A stretch of DNA of 64,000 nucleotides from a bacterium SCSIO 12844 (GCA_024397935.1 CP073743.1:930001-994000); one strand, 5' to 3'; positions 47,398 to 58,452 are shown, counted from the stretch's first letter. The notes: generated by a model from the sequence alone, not told the origin. A program made the numbers and translations.

Positions 47398-48129
47398 TTA
47401 AAAGTCACCCCAGAGGTATTCAATTAAACTAATCATAGCAACAGGTGCAGTTTCAGTACGTAAAATACGCGGCCCTAAGTTGATACTAAATATACCAAGT
47501 TTTTCAGCATTGAATATTTCAGCATCCGTTAAACCACCTTCAGGACCTATGATAATATAAATATTATTAGATGATTTATCCGCATATTGGCTTAATTTTT
47601 TTTCAGTATAAGGTGATAAAATAAATGCTAAAGTATCGCAAGGTTTTTGAAATTTGGCTAATTCAAGTGGTTGCTCTATTTTAGGAATAATAACTCGATT
47701 AGATTGTTCACAAGCTGAAATAACGATCTTTTGCCAGTGTTGAATTTTTTTTGTTAAACGTTCAGCTGATAATTTGACATCAACTCGCTCAGTAATTAAA
47801 GGGGTAATACTAGCAACACCTAATTCAGTTGCTTTTTGAATGGCATAATCAAAACGATCACCTTTTGATAGTGCCTGTAATAGGTGAATATTAATCGGTG
47901 GCAAGTTATTTATAGGTATTATTTGAGTAATTTCGATGGTGGTTCTTTTTTTAGATATTTCTGTAATTAGACCATGAAATTCGACTGCATCAGTGCCATT
48001 AAATAGGATAACAGGATGATTGGCTTTTAATCGTAGCACGTTAATAAGATAATGATTTACTTCATTAGTTAATTGAATTGTCTTATTATTTTCTGATATG
48101 TCAGCTATATAAATTCTTGGTATTCTCAT
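47398..48129 (-). CDS. rsmE: 16S rRNA m3U1498 methyltransferase RsmE
   Basis: SPOUT-class methyltransferase acting on helix 44 of 16S rRNA. It has an N-terminal PUA-like domain (RIPRIY, HYLINVLRL) and a C-terminal trefoil-knot domain with IIGPEGGLTDAE and LGPRILRTETAP. The frame is open 33 codons further upstream, but the MRIPRIY start at 48129 gives 243 residues, as in E. coli. Confidence 0.95.
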   Translation of the reverse strand: MRIPRIYIADISENNKTIQLTNEVNHYLINVLRLKANHPVILFNGTDAVEFHGLITEISKKRTTIEITQIIPINNLPPINIHLLQALSKGDRFDYAIQKATELGVASITPLITERVDVKLSAERLTKKIQHWQKIVISACEQSNRVIIPKIEQPLELAKFQKPCDTLAFILSPYTEKKLSQYADKSSNNIYIIIGPEGGLTDAEIFNAEKLGIFSINLGPRILRTETAPVAMISLIEYLWGDF

Positions 48130-48252
48130 ATGTTTAATTAAATTACCTTTGGTTAATTTATAGCAAATCTTATGGCATAATGCCGACCTGCTTAATTTTT
48201 GACAATTAACTATAATTAAATTTAACAAAAAAATAAATCTAAAGTGAAAAAA

Positions 48253-49449
48253 ATGAAAAATGAACGATTGATAATATTTACACCGCCTATTTTATTTGGC
48301 ATGTACTGGGCAATGGTAAAAGTATCATTACCAATTGTTGCTTTACTTTCTAATTACTTTGAAACCTCAAGTCAAAATATTCAACAGATATTTTCAATTG
48401 CATTTTTCTTATCTGGTTGCTTTCCTATGCTTTGGGGACCTATTATTGATAACTTTGAGCTAAGAAAATTTATTTTAGTTAATGGCATCATTTTTATTAT
48501 TCTGAATGTTATTTTATCGTTTTCTACGAATATTTATATGTTTGGATTATTATTCATTGCAGCCTGTTCGCTATCTTCTGCTTTTGTTGTAGTTGGTAGA
48601 ACCTTTCCATTTGTTTATTTAAAAGATAAGAGCCTAGTTCAAAAGGCTTTAACTTATGGCATGTTTGGTGGTTATTTTAGTGCGTGGATTGCACCATTTA
48701 TTTCTGGATATTTAGCAGAACATATCCATTGGCGTAGTGTATTTTATATATTACCTGTTTTAACGATTATTTTAATTATCATTGCATCTAGGCTTCCAAA
48801 ACAAAAAGAAGTAGTAGAAAAGCGTACACTTGTAAAAAATATAGTAACGATGTTTACGCATTTTAAAATTCAATCATTTAGAAATAATGTATTGATATTA
48901 GGCATATTCTCCTTTTTTGCACAAAGTGTTCTTATTTCAGTGCCATTTTGGTTAACTGATGCTTATGCTTTAAAACCTTATATTATTGGTTATATATTAT
49001 TTCCAATGTTATTACCGGGCATGCTAGGTCCATTAATGAGTAGATTAATTTATAGTAAATTAACCTATAAGTCAGTTTTTTATATTAGTAGTATTATGTT
49101 TGTTGCTGGTGGTATTATCGCCATTATATTAAGTCTTGTATTATTAGAAACACGCTTATCCTATTGGTGGTGGGTTATTCCAGGTGCATTGGCTAATTTT
49201 GCAGTTGTTGCAATATTTCCTGTTGTGAGTGTTTTAGGTTATCGAGATATTAAAACTGGACATAATGCTGCATCAAGTGTCTTCTCATTAGCATTATATT
49301 GCTCTGGCGGTATTGGTATTTTTGTCTGTTCATTAATCTCAATTCATACATTCTATATATTTGGTATATTAATGCTTATTGGAATTACACTTTCATTAAT
49401 GCTTTTTTTACAGGATTACAAACAATATTTATTAGAGCATGTTGAGTGA
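48253..49449 (+). CDS. MFS transporter, Bcr/CflA-like
   Basis: About 398 residues with 12 hydrophobic segments. It opens ERLIIFTPPILFGMYWAMVKVSLPIV, followed by the loop after TM2 WGPIIDNFELRKF in place of the usual MFS motif A. The layout fits drug-efflux Bcr/CflA carriers, but the substrate is unknown. The start is either GTG at 48244 or ATG at 48253; neither has a strong ribosome site. Confidence 0.78.
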   Translation: MKNERLIIFTPPILFGMYWAMVKVSLPIVALLSNYFETSSQNIQQIFSIAFFLSGCFPMLWGPIIDNFELRKFILVNGIIFIILNVILSFSTNIYMFGLLFIAACSLSSAFVVVGRTFPFVYLKDKSLVQKALTYGMFGGYFSAWIAPFISGYLAEHIHWRSVFYILPVLTIILIIIASRLPKQKEVVEKRTLVKNIVTMFTHFKIQSFRNNVLILGIFSFFAQSVLISVPFWLTDAYALKPYIIGYILFPMLLPGMLGPLMSRLIYSKLTYKSVFYISSIMFVAGGIIAIILSLVLLETRLSYWWWVIPGALANFAVVAIFPVVSVLGYRDIKTGHNAASSVFSLALYCSGGIGIFVCSLISIHTFYIFGILMLIGITLSLMLFLQDYKQYLLEHVE

Positions 49450-49569
49450 TTGTTTCAAGCGTATTGATTTAACTTTAAATCTAAATCTATTTGAGTTTTA
49501 TCATAGTTCAGTTATGATGTTGATTACATGAAACATTATTAACTTCAATGAGTTGGAGTAATTGCCACA

Positions 49570-50838
49570 GTGTGGTTATCAAAACTAAGTGTTTATTATC
49601 GACTTTATTGGTTGCAACGGACTGGTTGGGTATTAATCGCTGGGATTTTATTTTACTGTTATGAGTTTTTTTTAAGGATTTTAACTGGTGCTTATCAAAA
49701 TGAAATTACTAGCTATTTTCATATTAATTCTCATTTAGGTTTTTCATTTTTAGTATCAAGCTATAACTTAACTTACTTAATTATGCAGATTCCAGCTGGA
49801 ATCTTACTTGATAGATTTGGGAGTCGACGGTGTTTGATGGTCGCAACAATTATATGCGGATTTGGTAGTGCATTATTCATAATTGGTGATTATTATTTGG
49901 CATTGATTAGTCGATTATTAGTTGGTCTTGGATCTTCATTTGCTTTTGTTGGCATTTTAAAACTGTCTCATGAATATTTACCAAGGCGTTATTTTGGGTT
50001 GTTTGCAAGTGTTGTTATTTCACTTGGGACAATTGCTGCTGTTCTTTCGCAACAAATTAGCGTATTTTTTAGTAGTTACAAAGTTTTATGGCAAAGTATT
50101 TTTATCTTATCAGGTTTGTTAAGCATACCTTTAGCTTGTTTTTTTTGGCTAGCAATTCCTAGAACTAAGTTGAAAAATCAGCTTTTACCAAATATTCAAG
50201 CGATAAAAAAGGGTATGCTAAAATTACTAAAAAATAAGTTAATTTGGCTCAATGCAATATGGGCAGGTTGTATTTATGTACCAACGGTTGTGATTACTTC
50301 TCAGTATGGTGTTTATTTTTTTAATCAAATGTTTCATAAGAGCCAGTATCAAGCAGCAACATTAATTAGTGTTTTATTATTAGGCTGGATAGTATGTTCA
50401 CCATTAATTGTTTATGTTGCAACCAAATTAAACTGGTTAAACCAGGTTGTATCAGTTTTTTTAGCTATGCTATTGATTAATATATTAATGATTGGCTTTT
50501 TACCTAATTTAGCTATTCATCATTTAACCTTATTAATTTTTACGTTTGGGTTATTTTCATCAGTTCAAGTTATTGTTTGGCAATGCTTTAATCAGATTTG
50601 TGATATTTCAATATCCGGCATAGGTATTGCTGTAACAAATATGATTATTACAGCAGTAACTGAAGTTGGCCAATTATTTAGCGGTGTAGTTTTAGATATT
50701 GAAGAAAATTATTATCACAATTTATTAAACTATGATGTGCAAGTATTAATGCTTTTGTTTGTTTTATTTATTATAAGTGGCTGGTATGTGTTTTATATAT
50801 TTAGAAGAAATGCTATCCATAGCCTTGTGTCATTATAG
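49570..50838 (+). CDS. MFS transporter, phagosomal-transporter-like
   Basis: A 422-residue, 12-segment carrier. Motif A is well kept (GILLDRFGSRRCL), as is the TM4-TM5 stretch SRLLVGLGSSFAFVGILKLSHEYLP. In style it resembles the Pht/Fpt carriers that Legionella and Francisella use for amino acids and nucleosides, but the substrate cannot be read. The start is a GTG with GGAG about 12 bases away. Confidence 0.8.
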   Translation: MWLSKLSVYYRLYWLQRTGWVLIAGILFYCYEFFLRILTGAYQNEITSYFHINSHLGFSFLVSSYNLTYLIMQIPAGILLDRFGSRRCLMVATIICGFGSALFIIGDYYLALISRLLVGLGSSFAFVGILKLSHEYLPRRYFGLFASVVISLGTIAAVLSQQISVFFSSYKVLWQSIFILSGLLSIPLACFFWLAIPRTKLKNQLLPNIQAIKKGMLKLLKNKLIWLNAIWAGCIYVPTVVITSQYGVYFFNQMFHKSQYQAATLISVLLLGWIVCSPLIVYVATKLNWLNQVVSVFLAMLLINILMIGFLPNLAIHHLTLLIFTFGLFSSVQVIVWQCFNQICDISISGIGIAVTNMIITAVTEVGQLFSGVVLDIEENYYHNLLNYDVQVLMLLFVLFIISGWYVFYIFRRNAIHSLVSL

Positions 50839-50841
50839 TAA

Positions 50842-53223
50842 TTAACTAGTTGGCGGTAATGCAATGTTAACTTCGCCAGCTGACTGATCATAGGATGTCA
50901 CAATACCACCATTAAAATTAGTAGATAAGAGGGTATTGTTTGAACCACTGGGTGGATTTGTATTAATACCATCTAATGTACTATAGCCGATTAATGCATT
51001 AGCATTATCTAAAGTGATTGTTAATGCACCTGTTGAAGTAGCAGTATAGCTACCATCTGCATTTGCTTTTAATATAGAGCCATTTAATGATACTAATTTT
51101 ATAGTTTCACCTTGTGGGTGCGTAATGTTAATTTTATATGCTGAAACTGATTGCGCTTTTACATCAAGTTTCATACAACGATCATTCATTGCTTCGGGTG
51201 AGGGTGATTCGCTATAAGCACAATAAGAGATATTAGGTATAGGGTTACTCTGATCAAATGCTGGATCCATAACATTTAGCCAGCAAGTTCCATCTAAATA
51301 ACACGCTTTATGTGTATTATCGCCAATAAACGAATCAAAAATACCAACATTTATTTTTGGATATTGTTGATCAATGCCATCATTGCCTGATTTAACACCT
51401 TCATATTGAGAGGTTTTTAAAACAACCGTATCGGCTGTCATTGGGTTGGTACTATAACCATCACCTAATTTATAAGAGACAACGCCCATATAATGCTGGT
51501 TAGTTAAGTTTTTAACCACAGGCTCATCAGAAAACTCAAAATAAGCAGCGCCTAAAATATTCATTTTCTGAGCAGTTAATAGAATTTTACGCCAGAATAA
51601 GTCATAGCCCCATAGGTTAGCAAAACTACCCCAGTCATAGGTATCATATTTTCCCCATTCAGAGATAAATAATGGTAATTTGATTTTTTCAGGCATACTA
51701 TTATAAGTATTAAAAAAGGTATCTAATGCAGATAGGTTAAAATCTTGAGGCTTTGGTCCCATACCACGGTATGTATTAACGGAATAAAAATCAATATAGC
51801 TGCCAGAACCGTCGGATTTTGCAAATACATTCCAATATTTTTGCCAGTCAGAAACGCTAGCATAGTGATCTTGATTTGTAATTGTAACTAAAATATTAGG
51901 ATCATATTGTTTAATTGTTCTAGCTAATAGGCGAACAACTTTAGCTGCATCAGCATTTGTATCAGCAAATGTTTCATTACCTACAGCCCATGCTAAAATA
52001 TCAGGATTGCCAGCATATTTAGCTAGTGATAACTGCATTAAAGCACTCCATGGTTGACCATTTTTTGTTGAGGTCATTTGACTCCAATTAAGTAGCTTTC
52101 CTGTTAGTGGGCTATTATTGTAAGTTTGAGAACTATTAGGCTCAGGCGCTGGCATAATAACATAAATACCATAACTATGAGCAAGGTTTAGAAAAGTTGT
52201 CATATTTCTAACCAGTGGGTCAATATGATAAATACGGATTGTATTAACACCCATTGCCTGCATAAGGCTTAAATCTCGATTCCACATTTGAATAAGCAAT
52301 TGATTAGGTTTATCAGCACCTTTTAGTGCAGTATTATTGAGATATTGATGCATAAAGCCGGTCATATCAGTATCAAAACAATAGCTTTGGTTAGGACTAC
52401 CAAAAGGGCCACTTGGTAGCGGTTGGCATATTTGTCCACCGCCAGTTTTATTAAAATTAGCTAAGTATACAGTTTCACCTTGAGCAGTATTAGCGTTGAT
52501 AGAGCCGTCTGTAAATGGTTGACCAACAGGTGTTGGTTCATAATCCATTCCTCGAATAAAAAATGCTTGATAGCTTTGAGTTCTATCATTCCAAACATAG
52601 ATTTGTTTTTGTTTGGTTTGTGGGTTGATTTGTATTTTTGGTGGATGTGTTGGTTTATTAATTGCATTAGATGGACTTCCAACTAAATCAGCAGGTACTG
52701 GGCCTGAATCACTCCAGTGTAATTTATAAGTATTACCAGGTAATGAGCCATTATTAGAGTAATTGCTACCAGATACTGTAAAGTTAAGTGGGATTGTACC
52801 TGCCATTTGATAAGTCGGCGTCATAAATAATAAACGGTAATGCTTAAAGTTTGATGTACTAAACTGAGGAACAACAACGCTGATTCTTGTTGGATTTGTT
52901 GTAGATAAAGTTACAGAAGTATTTGACTGAGAACCATCTCCAAAGACGTTACTCCAACTACCATCACTTTTCTGTCCTTGAAGTGTATAAGTTACAGTTG
53001 ATGAAATAGTCCAAGTTTTAGGCAATAACACATTAACACTAAAGTTTAAAACAGTATCAGAAATAGCAGGAATTTGTGGGTCGGCTGCTGCAGTTGAAGT
53101 AATTGAATTGTTAAAGGTTGTATTAGCTTTAGCATATGAAATATTTATTGTAGATGCACTTATTAATGGCATACTAATTAATGTTGATAAAAATAATTTT
53201 CTCTTGTGATTTAGGTGTATCAT
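50842..53223 (-). CDS. Secreted GH72-like beta-1,3-glucanosyltransferase/glycosidase
   Basis: A 793-residue exported protein with a signal peptide (KRKLFLSTLISMPLISAST, cleavage near residue 31). Residues 60-160 look like a beta-sandwich module. The catalytic TIM barrel spans about 215-590: GVNTIRIYHIDP, acid/base pair in WAVGNETF (N416, E417), nucleophile in LPLFISEWGKY (E522), and AAYFEFSDE. These match GH72 (fungal Gas1/Gel, yeast cell-wall remodelling) better than plain GH5 cellulases. A C-terminal region of about 150 residues carries several cysteines. The likely substrate is beta-1,3-glucan; proof needs a structure or assay. Confidence 0.75.
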   Translation of the reverse strand: MIHLNHKRKLFLSTLISMPLISASTINISYAKANTTFNNSITSTAAADPQIPAISDTVLNFSVNVLLPKTWTISSTVTYTLQGQKSDGSWSNVFGDGSQSNTSVTLSTTNPTRISVVVPQFSTSNFKHYRLLFMTPTYQMAGTIPLNFTVSGSNYSNNGSLPGNTYKLHWSDSGPVPADLVGSPSNAINKPTHPPKIQINPQTKQKQIYVWNDRTQSYQAFFIRGMDYEPTPVGQPFTDGSINANTAQGETVYLANFNKTGGGQICQPLPSGPFGSPNQSYCFDTDMTGFMHQYLNNTALKGADKPNQLLIQMWNRDLSLMQAMGVNTIRIYHIDPLVRNMTTFLNLAHSYGIYVIMPAPEPNSSQTYNNSPLTGKLLNWSQMTSTKNGQPWSALMQLSLAKYAGNPDILAWAVGNETFADTNADAAKVVRLLARTIKQYDPNILVTITNQDHYASVSDWQKYWNVFAKSDGSGSYIDFYSVNTYRGMGPKPQDFNLSALDTFFNTYNSMPEKIKLPLFISEWGKYDTYDWGSFANLWGYDLFWRKILLTAQKMNILGAAYFEFSDEPVVKNLTNQHYMGVVSYKLGDGYSTNPMTADTVVLKTSQYEGVKSGNDGIDQQYPKINVGIFDSFIGDNTHKACYLDGTCWLNVMDPAFDQSNPIPNISYCAYSESPSPEAMNDRCMKLDVKAQSVSAYKINITHPQGETIKLVSLNGSILKANADGSYTATSTGALTITLDNANALIGYSTLDGINTNPPSGSNNTLLSTNFNGGIVTSYDQSAGEVNIALPPTS

Positions 53224-53432
53224 AAATGATCTCCATTACGTTAGTTTCGGGATGTATTATAATCAGACATTTGCTATAAAATAACTAGTAAATTTCCCTG
53301 TTCGTATATTAAAAGTTAATTATATGGGTATTCTTTTTATTAAAGATTTTAGATTGAATAAGCTAAAAAACTTCTATTTTATTTCTTAACACTTTTACTT
53401 TACAATATAGGCATCTTTAACCCTTAGATGGT

Positions 53433-54254
53433 ATGTTAATTATGCAATTATGTGGATTTGAAGTTGGTCATGATAAACCATTTTTTCTAATTGCTGGTCC
53501 CTGTGTCGTTGAAAGTGAAGCTTTAGCATTAGATACAGCAGCTTATTTAAAAGAAGTCACGGATAAATTAGGTATTCATTTTATATATAAATCATCATAT
53601 GATAAGGCAAATCGTTCCTCCTTAAAGAGTTTTCGTGGGCTTGGTGTTGAAGAAGGTTTAAGAATTTTAGAGACAGTTAAAAGTAAGATAAATGTACCAG
53701 TCTTAACCGATGTACATGAAGACTCCCCCCTAGAAGAAGTTTCAAGTGTTGTTGATGTTATTCAAACACCCGCTTTTTTATGTCGTCAAACAAATTTTAT
53801 TTTAAAAGCATGCTCGCAGGGAATCCCAGTTAATATTAAAAAGGGGCAGTTTTTAGCACCGTGGGATATGCAGAATGTTGTTGATAAGGCTAAGTCTTCT
53901 GGGAATCAACAAATTATGGTCTGTGAGCGAGGCGCATCATTTGGTTATAATAATCTAGTTTCAGATATGCGTTCATTAGCTGTAATGGCTGAAACTGGCT
54001 GTCCTGTGGTATTTGATGCAACTCATTCTGTTCAACTACCTGGAGGTCAGGGAACTTCATCAGGTGGGCAACGTGAATTTGTGCCAGTATTGGCAAAAGC
54101 AGCGACTGCAGTAGGTGTTGCAGGTATTTTTATGGAAACACACCCTGATCCGGATAAGGCATTAAGTGATGGACCAAATGCATGGCCGATGTATCAAATT
54201 GAAGCGTTGTTAAAGACGTTACAACAAATTGATCAAGTCGTTAAAAAAGCGTAA
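53433..54254 (+). CDS. kdsA: 3-deoxy-8-phosphooctulonate (KDO-8-P) synthase
   Basis: Condenses arabinose-5-phosphate with PEP for LPS inner core. Key stretches: [55 protein letters not shown], and [11 protein letters not shown]. 273 residues, complete. It starts the kdsA-eno-ftsB-ispD cluster and indicates KDO-containing LPS. Confidence 0.97.
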   Translation: MLIMQLCGFEVGHDKPFFLIAGPCVVESEALALDTAAYLKEVTDKLGIHFIYKSSYDKANRSSLKSFRGLGVEEGLRILETVKSKINVPVLTDVHEDSPLEEVSSVVDVIQTPAFLCRQTNFILKACSQGIPVNIKKGQFLAPWDMQNVVDKAKSSGNQQIMVCERGASFGYNNLVSDMRSLAVMAETGCPVVFDATHSVQLPGGQGTSSGGQREFVPVLAKAATAVGVAGIFMETHPDPDKALSDGPNAWPMYQIEALLKTLQQIDQVVKKA

Positions 54255-54307
54255 TTCAAATTTTTTGTATTTATAATAAATGAGTTTTTATATTAGGAGC
54301 GTAAATC

Positions 54308-55609
54308 ATGGCTAAGATTGAAAAAATTATTGCACGAGAAATTCTTGACTCAAGAGGTAATCCTACCGTTGAGGCTGATGTTATATTAAGTAATGGTATT
54401 TCAGGTCGTTCTGCAGTACCATCAGGTGCTTCAACAGGTGTACGTGAAGCTTTAGAATTAAGAGATAAGGATCCTAAACGTTATTTAGGTAAAGGTGTAT
54501 TAACTGCAGTTAGTAATGTGAATAATCAAATTGCTTCTAAATTAGAAGGTATGGATACAGATAATCAAAAAGTGCTTGATCAAGTGATGATTGATTTAGA
54601 TGGTACTGAAAATAAAAGTAATTTAGGTGCTAATGCAATATTAGCTGTATCAATGGCATTAGCGAGAGCAAAAGCTAATGATTATCATGTTGAGTTATTT
54701 CAGAGTTTAACAAACACAAGTGAAACTTATCAAATGCCCGTGCCAATGATGAATGTATTAAATGGTGGAGCGCATGCAGATAATAATGTCGATATGCAAG
54801 AGTTTATGATTATTCCAACTGGCTTTGATTCATTTTCAAGGGCTTTACAAGCGGGTACTGAAATTTTTCATACCTTAAAAACAGTTTTAGTTGATGAGGG
54901 CTATCCTGTTGTTGGTGTTGGTGATGAAGGTGGTTATGCACCAAATTTACCATCAAACGAAGTTGCAGTTGAGATGATTATTAAAGCAATTGAGAAATCA
55001 GGGTATATTGCAGGAGAAAATATCTTTATTGGTCTTGATTTAGCAAGTAGTGAATTTTATAAGGATGGCCAATATCATTTGGCTTCAGAAAATAAAGTGT
55101 TATCAGCAGAAGCATTTGTTGATTATTTGGAAAATTGGGTTGATAAATACCCAATTATTACCATTGAAGATGGTATGGCTGAAGATGATTGGCATGGTTG
55201 GAAACTCTTAACAGAGCGCTTAGGTAATCGAATTCAATTAGTTGGTGATGATTTATTTGTTACCAATACAAAAATTTTAAAAGAAGGTATAGATAAAGGT
55301 ATTGCTAATTCAATTTTGATTAAACTTAATCAAATTGGATCTGTAACAGAAACACTAGATGCAATTCATATGGCACAAGAAAATGATTATACAGCTGTAA
55401 TTTCACATCGTTCAGGTGAGACATCAGATACAACCATTGCAGATTTGGCAGTTGCAACGAATGCAGGACAAATTAAAACAGGTTCATTATGCCGTTCAGA
55501 TCGAGTCTCCAAATATAACCAACTGTTAAGGATTGAAGCATTATTAGGTGATCGTGCGCTATATCCTGGTTTAAAAGCATTTAAGGCACTTGAGAAGGTT
55601 TCTGTATAA
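54308..55609 (+). CDS. eno: Enolase
   Basis: Glycolytic 2-phosphoglycerate dehydratase, also a likely degradosome partner. Motifs: [40 protein letters not shown] (general base region), [30 protein letters not shown] and the signature [18 protein letters not shown]. 433 residues. AGGAG sits 8 bases before the ATG. Confidence 0.98.
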   Translation: MAKIEKIIAREILDSRGNPTVEADVILSNGISGRSAVPSGASTGVREALELRDKDPKRYLGKGVLTAVSNVNNQIASKLEGMDTDNQKVLDQVMIDLDGTENKSNLGANAILAVSMALARAKANDYHVELFQSLTNTSETYQMPVPMMNVLNGGAHADNNVDMQEFMIIPTGFDSFSRALQAGTEIFHTLKTVLVDEGYPVVGVGDEGGYAPNLPSNEVAVEMIIKAIEKSGYIAGENIFIGLDLASSEFYKDGQYHLASENKVLSAEAFVDYLENWVDKYPIITIEDGMAEDDWHGWKLLTERLGNRIQLVGDDLFVTNTKILKEGIDKGIANSILIKLNQIGSVTETLDAIHMAQENDYTAVISHRSGETSDTTIADLAVATNAGQIKTGSLCRSDRVSKYNQLLRIEALLGDRALYPGLKAFKALEKVSV

Positions 55610-55628
55610 ATTAACAATCAAACTGTAG

Positions 55629-55967
55629 ATGTTTTTGATGAAATTTATTAATTTAAATCGCTATTTCCTATTTGGCAGTTTTCTAGTGATTTGCTTATTA
55701 GCTTTGCAATATGAGTTCTGGTATAGCGAAACTGGCTATAGCCAATTAAAAATACTCAAAATTGAAAATGCTAAATTAGATGCCAGTAACGAAAAAGATT
55801 TATTAAGAAATCAGCTATTAGAAGATGAAGTGGTGAGTTTAAGGAAGAATGACCATGTGATTGAAGGAATGGCGCGTAAAGATTTAGGTTTGATTTCTGA
55901 TGGTGAAGTTTATTATCAATTTGTATCACCGAATGTTACGTTAGATAAAGATAATAATAAGAACTAA
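55629..55967 (+). CDS. ftsB: Cell division protein FtsB
   Basis: Small divisome protein that complexes with FtsL and FtsQ. One membrane span (about residues 10-28, YFLFGSFLVICLLALQYEF) is followed by a coiled coil (about 35-75) and the conserved IEGMARKDLGLISDGEVYYQFV. The position between eno and ispD is the standard gammaproteobacterial order. Confidence 0.93.
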   Translation: MFLMKFINLNRYFLFGSFLVICLLALQYEFWYSETGYSQLKILKIENAKLDASNEKDLLRNQLLEDEVVSLRKNDHVIEGMARKDLGLISDGEVYYQFVSPNVTLDKDNNKN

Positions 55968-55985
55968 AGTTAAGGTTAAATTTTT

Positions 55986-56669
55986 ATGTGGTGTGTTATT
56001 CCTGCTGCAGGTATTGGCCAACGAATGAGTGCTCATTGCCCGAAGCAATATTTAAAACTTGATTTTGGTAAAACAATTTTAGAAATGACAATTCATTCAG
56101 TTTTACAAGCAGAGTCTATTGATGGTGTTGTTATTGCGTTGAATGCTCAAGATACCGATTTTAAGCAACTAAAAATTCAGTCATCAAAACCTATTTTAAC
56201 TTGTATAGGTGGCCAAAGTAGAGCAGATTCAGTCTATCAAGGCTTATTATTTCTAAAAGATAAAATCAAGCATCATGACTTTATTTGTGTGCATGATGTC
56301 GCAAGGCCCTTGGTTGATCCTTGTGATATTGATCGCTTAAATAATAGAGCAGTTAATTTAAATGATGCTTTGGGGGTGATTTTAGTTGCTGAAGTAGCTG
56401 ATACAATTAAACAGGTAAATAACAACAAGGTTATCAAAACAGTGGATCGTTCTGATCTATATCGAGCATTAACGCCGCAGACGATGAAATATGATGTTTT
56501 ATTCAATGCATTAGCACATTGTAAAAAGAAAAATATTCAAGTAACTGATGAGGCTTCAGCATTAGAAGCTTGTGGTCATTTAGTTGAGATAGTTGTTGGC
56601 TCACCAAAAAATATTAAAGTGACTTATGCAGATGATTTAAGCATAGTGAATGCTTTGATAAATGAATAG
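55986..56669 (+). CDS. ispD: 2-C-methyl-D-erythritol 4-phosphate cytidylyltransferase
   Basis: Third step of the MEP isoprenoid pathway. N-terminal nucleotide-binding PAAGIGQRM with PKQYLKL, ISQ-like GGQSRADSVYQGL, and VHDVARPLV are typical. 227 residues. The partner ispF is not next to it; the downstream gene is convergent pyrE. Confidence 0.95.
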   Translation: MWCVIPAAGIGQRMSAHCPKQYLKLDFGKTILEMTIHSVLQAESIDGVVIALNAQDTDFKQLKIQSSKPILTCIGGQSRADSVYQGLLFLKDKIKHHDFICVHDVARPLVDPCDIDRLNNRAVNLNDALGVILVAEVADTIKQVNNNKVIKTVDRSDLYRALTPQTMKYDVLFNALAHCKKKNIQVTDEASALEACGHLVEIVVGSPKNIKVTYADDLSIVNALINE

Positions 56670-56695
56670 TTAATAATACTAAATAAAGATATGTT

Positions 56696-57343
56696 TTAAA
56701 CACCATATTGCTTACGATAGCTAAGTAATGCTTGATCGTAACTTTTAAAATCAGGCTTTGATTGAACAAAATGGATTATATCATCAAAGTTTATAATGCT
56801 AAAAACAGGTGTCTGGTAATTAGACTCTATTTGACTAACAGCAGATGAATTAAGATCTTTACCAACTTCTTGGCGGTTTAATGCTAATAAAATGCCAGTT
56901 ACATTAGCATTAACTGGCTTTAATAAAGTCATACTCTCATCAATTGCAGTGCCTGCTGTAATTAAATCATCAACGATAATAACACGTTTATTATTCATAT
57001 CAGCACCAATTAGATTGCCACCTTCACCATGATCTTTTTTCTCTTTGCGATTAAAAGCAAAGCCAACATTTTTATTATATTTTGAGGCAAGTGCGACAGA
57101 GATGGCACTGACTAATGGGATGCCTTTATAAGCTGGGCCAAAAAGTATATCAAACTCAAGGTTACTTTCTAATAACCTTTGTGCATAACAGTCAGCAATT
57201 TCAAATAAAGCTTCACCATCATTAAAAAGTCCAGCATTAAAAAAATAAGGGCTTTTTCTGCCAGATTTAAGTGTAAACTCACCAAATTTAAGTACATTTT
57301 TTTCTAATGAGATATCAATAAAAGATTGAGCATAGGGTTTCAT
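56696..57343 (-). CDS. pyrE: Orotate phosphoribosyltransferase
   Basis: Joins orotate to PRPP in UMP synthesis. Visible are FTLKSGRKSPYFFNAG, the active-site loop FNRKEKKDHGEGG, and the PRPP motif VIIVDDLITAGTA. 215 residues is normal for gammaproteobacteria. Confidence 0.96.
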   Translation of the reverse strand: MKPYAQSFIDISLEKNVLKFGEFTLKSGRKSPYFFNAGLFNDGEALFEIADCYAQRLLESNLEFDILFGPAYKGIPLVSAISVALASKYNKNVGFAFNRKEKKDHGEGGNLIGADMNNKRVIIVDDLITAGTAIDESMTLLKPVNANVTGILLALNRQEVGKDLNSSAVSQIESNYQTPVFSIINFDDIIHFVQSKPDFKSYDQALLSYRKQYGV

Positions 57344-57369
57344 TGATTAACCTTATTTTGTTTTATTTT

Positions 57370-58431
57370 CTATAACTTGCGTCGTGCTCTAACACCTTCG
57401 GCAAGCTTTTCAAGCATCTCAACAGTCATATCCCATGACACGCAAGCATCCGTAATACTTCTACCATAAACTAATGGCTTATCATGGATAGATTGGTTGC
57501 CTTCAAGTAGATGGCTTTCAATCATAACACCAAATACTTTATCTGTTGTCTCTGGTGTACTTAAGTGTTCATAAATACTATCAACAACTTTAGGTTGGTT
57601 GCGGTAATCTTTTTTACTATTACCATGGCTGCAGTCAATCATTAAGCGAGGTTGAAGCTTAAGTTTATCTAGGTGTTCGGTTGATTGGATAATGGTATCA
57701 CGATCATAGTTTGGACCACTTTTACCACCACGAAGTATGATATGGGTATCTTGGTTTCCACCAGTTTGGAAAATAGCCGTATTACCTTCTTTCGAAACTG
57801 ATAAGAAATGATGTGGAGATTGTGCAGCATGAATTGCATCAATGGCAATATTAATATTACCATCAGTTGCATTTTTAAAACCAACTGGGGAAGATAAACC
57901 TGAAACAAGTTGGCGGTGAATTTGACTTTCTGTTGTACGTGCGCCAATAGCCCCCCAAGAAACTAAATCACCAATATACTGTGGGCTAATCACATCTAAA
58001 AACTCAGTTCCACAAGGTAGGCCTTGATCGGAAAGTTCTAATAGTAATTGGCGAGCTAGACGTAAGCCTTTATTAATATTAAAGCTATCATTTAAATCAG
58101 GATCATTAATAAAGCCTTTCCAGCCAACAGTTGTTCTTGGTTTCTCAAAATAAGTACGCATGATAATGACTAAATCTTCATTTAAGCGTTTAGACTCTTG
58201 AAGTAGTTTTTCGCCATACTCTAATGCCGCATCTAAATCATGAACTGAGCAAGGCCCAACAACAACAACTAAACGATCATCTTCACCATATAAACAGTTA
58301 TGAACTTCTTGTCTACTTAAATAAATTGTCTGCGATGCTTTATCAGTAATTGGTAATTCTTCAATGATTACAAGTGCAGGAATTAATGCACGTTTGCCCG
58401 TAATACGTACATCATCAGTATTGTACATCAT
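57370..58431 (-). CDS. aroG: 3-deoxy-7-phosphoheptulonate (DAHP) synthase, class I
   Basis: First step of the shikimate pathway. Core motifs: VVGPCSVHD, MRTYFEKPRTTVGWKGFINDP, GARTTESQIHR, GFKNATDG, ILRGGKSGPNYD, MIDCSHGNSKKD and PLVYGRSITDACV. 353 residues. The AroG/AroF/AroH isozyme and its feedback inhibitor cannot be fixed from sequence reading alone; aroG is the family default. Confidence 0.88.
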   Translation of the reverse strand: MMYNTDDVRITGKRALIPALVIIEELPITDKASQTIYLSRQEVHNCLYGEDDRLVVVVGPCSVHDLDAALEYGEKLLQESKRLNEDLVIIMRTYFEKPRTTVGWKGFINDPDLNDSFNINKGLRLARQLLLELSDQGLPCGTEFLDVISPQYIGDLVSWGAIGARTTESQIHRQLVSGLSSPVGFKNATDGNINIAIDAIHAAQSPHHFLSVSKEGNTAIFQTGGNQDTHIILRGGKSGPNYDRDTIIQSTEHLDKLKLQPRLMIDCSHGNSKKDYRNQPKVVDSIYEHLSTPETTDKVFGVMIESHLLEGNQSIHDKPLVYGRSITDACVSWDMTVEMLEKLAEGVRARRKL

Positions 58432-58452
58432 GGAGTTTACGATCCCCTCATC

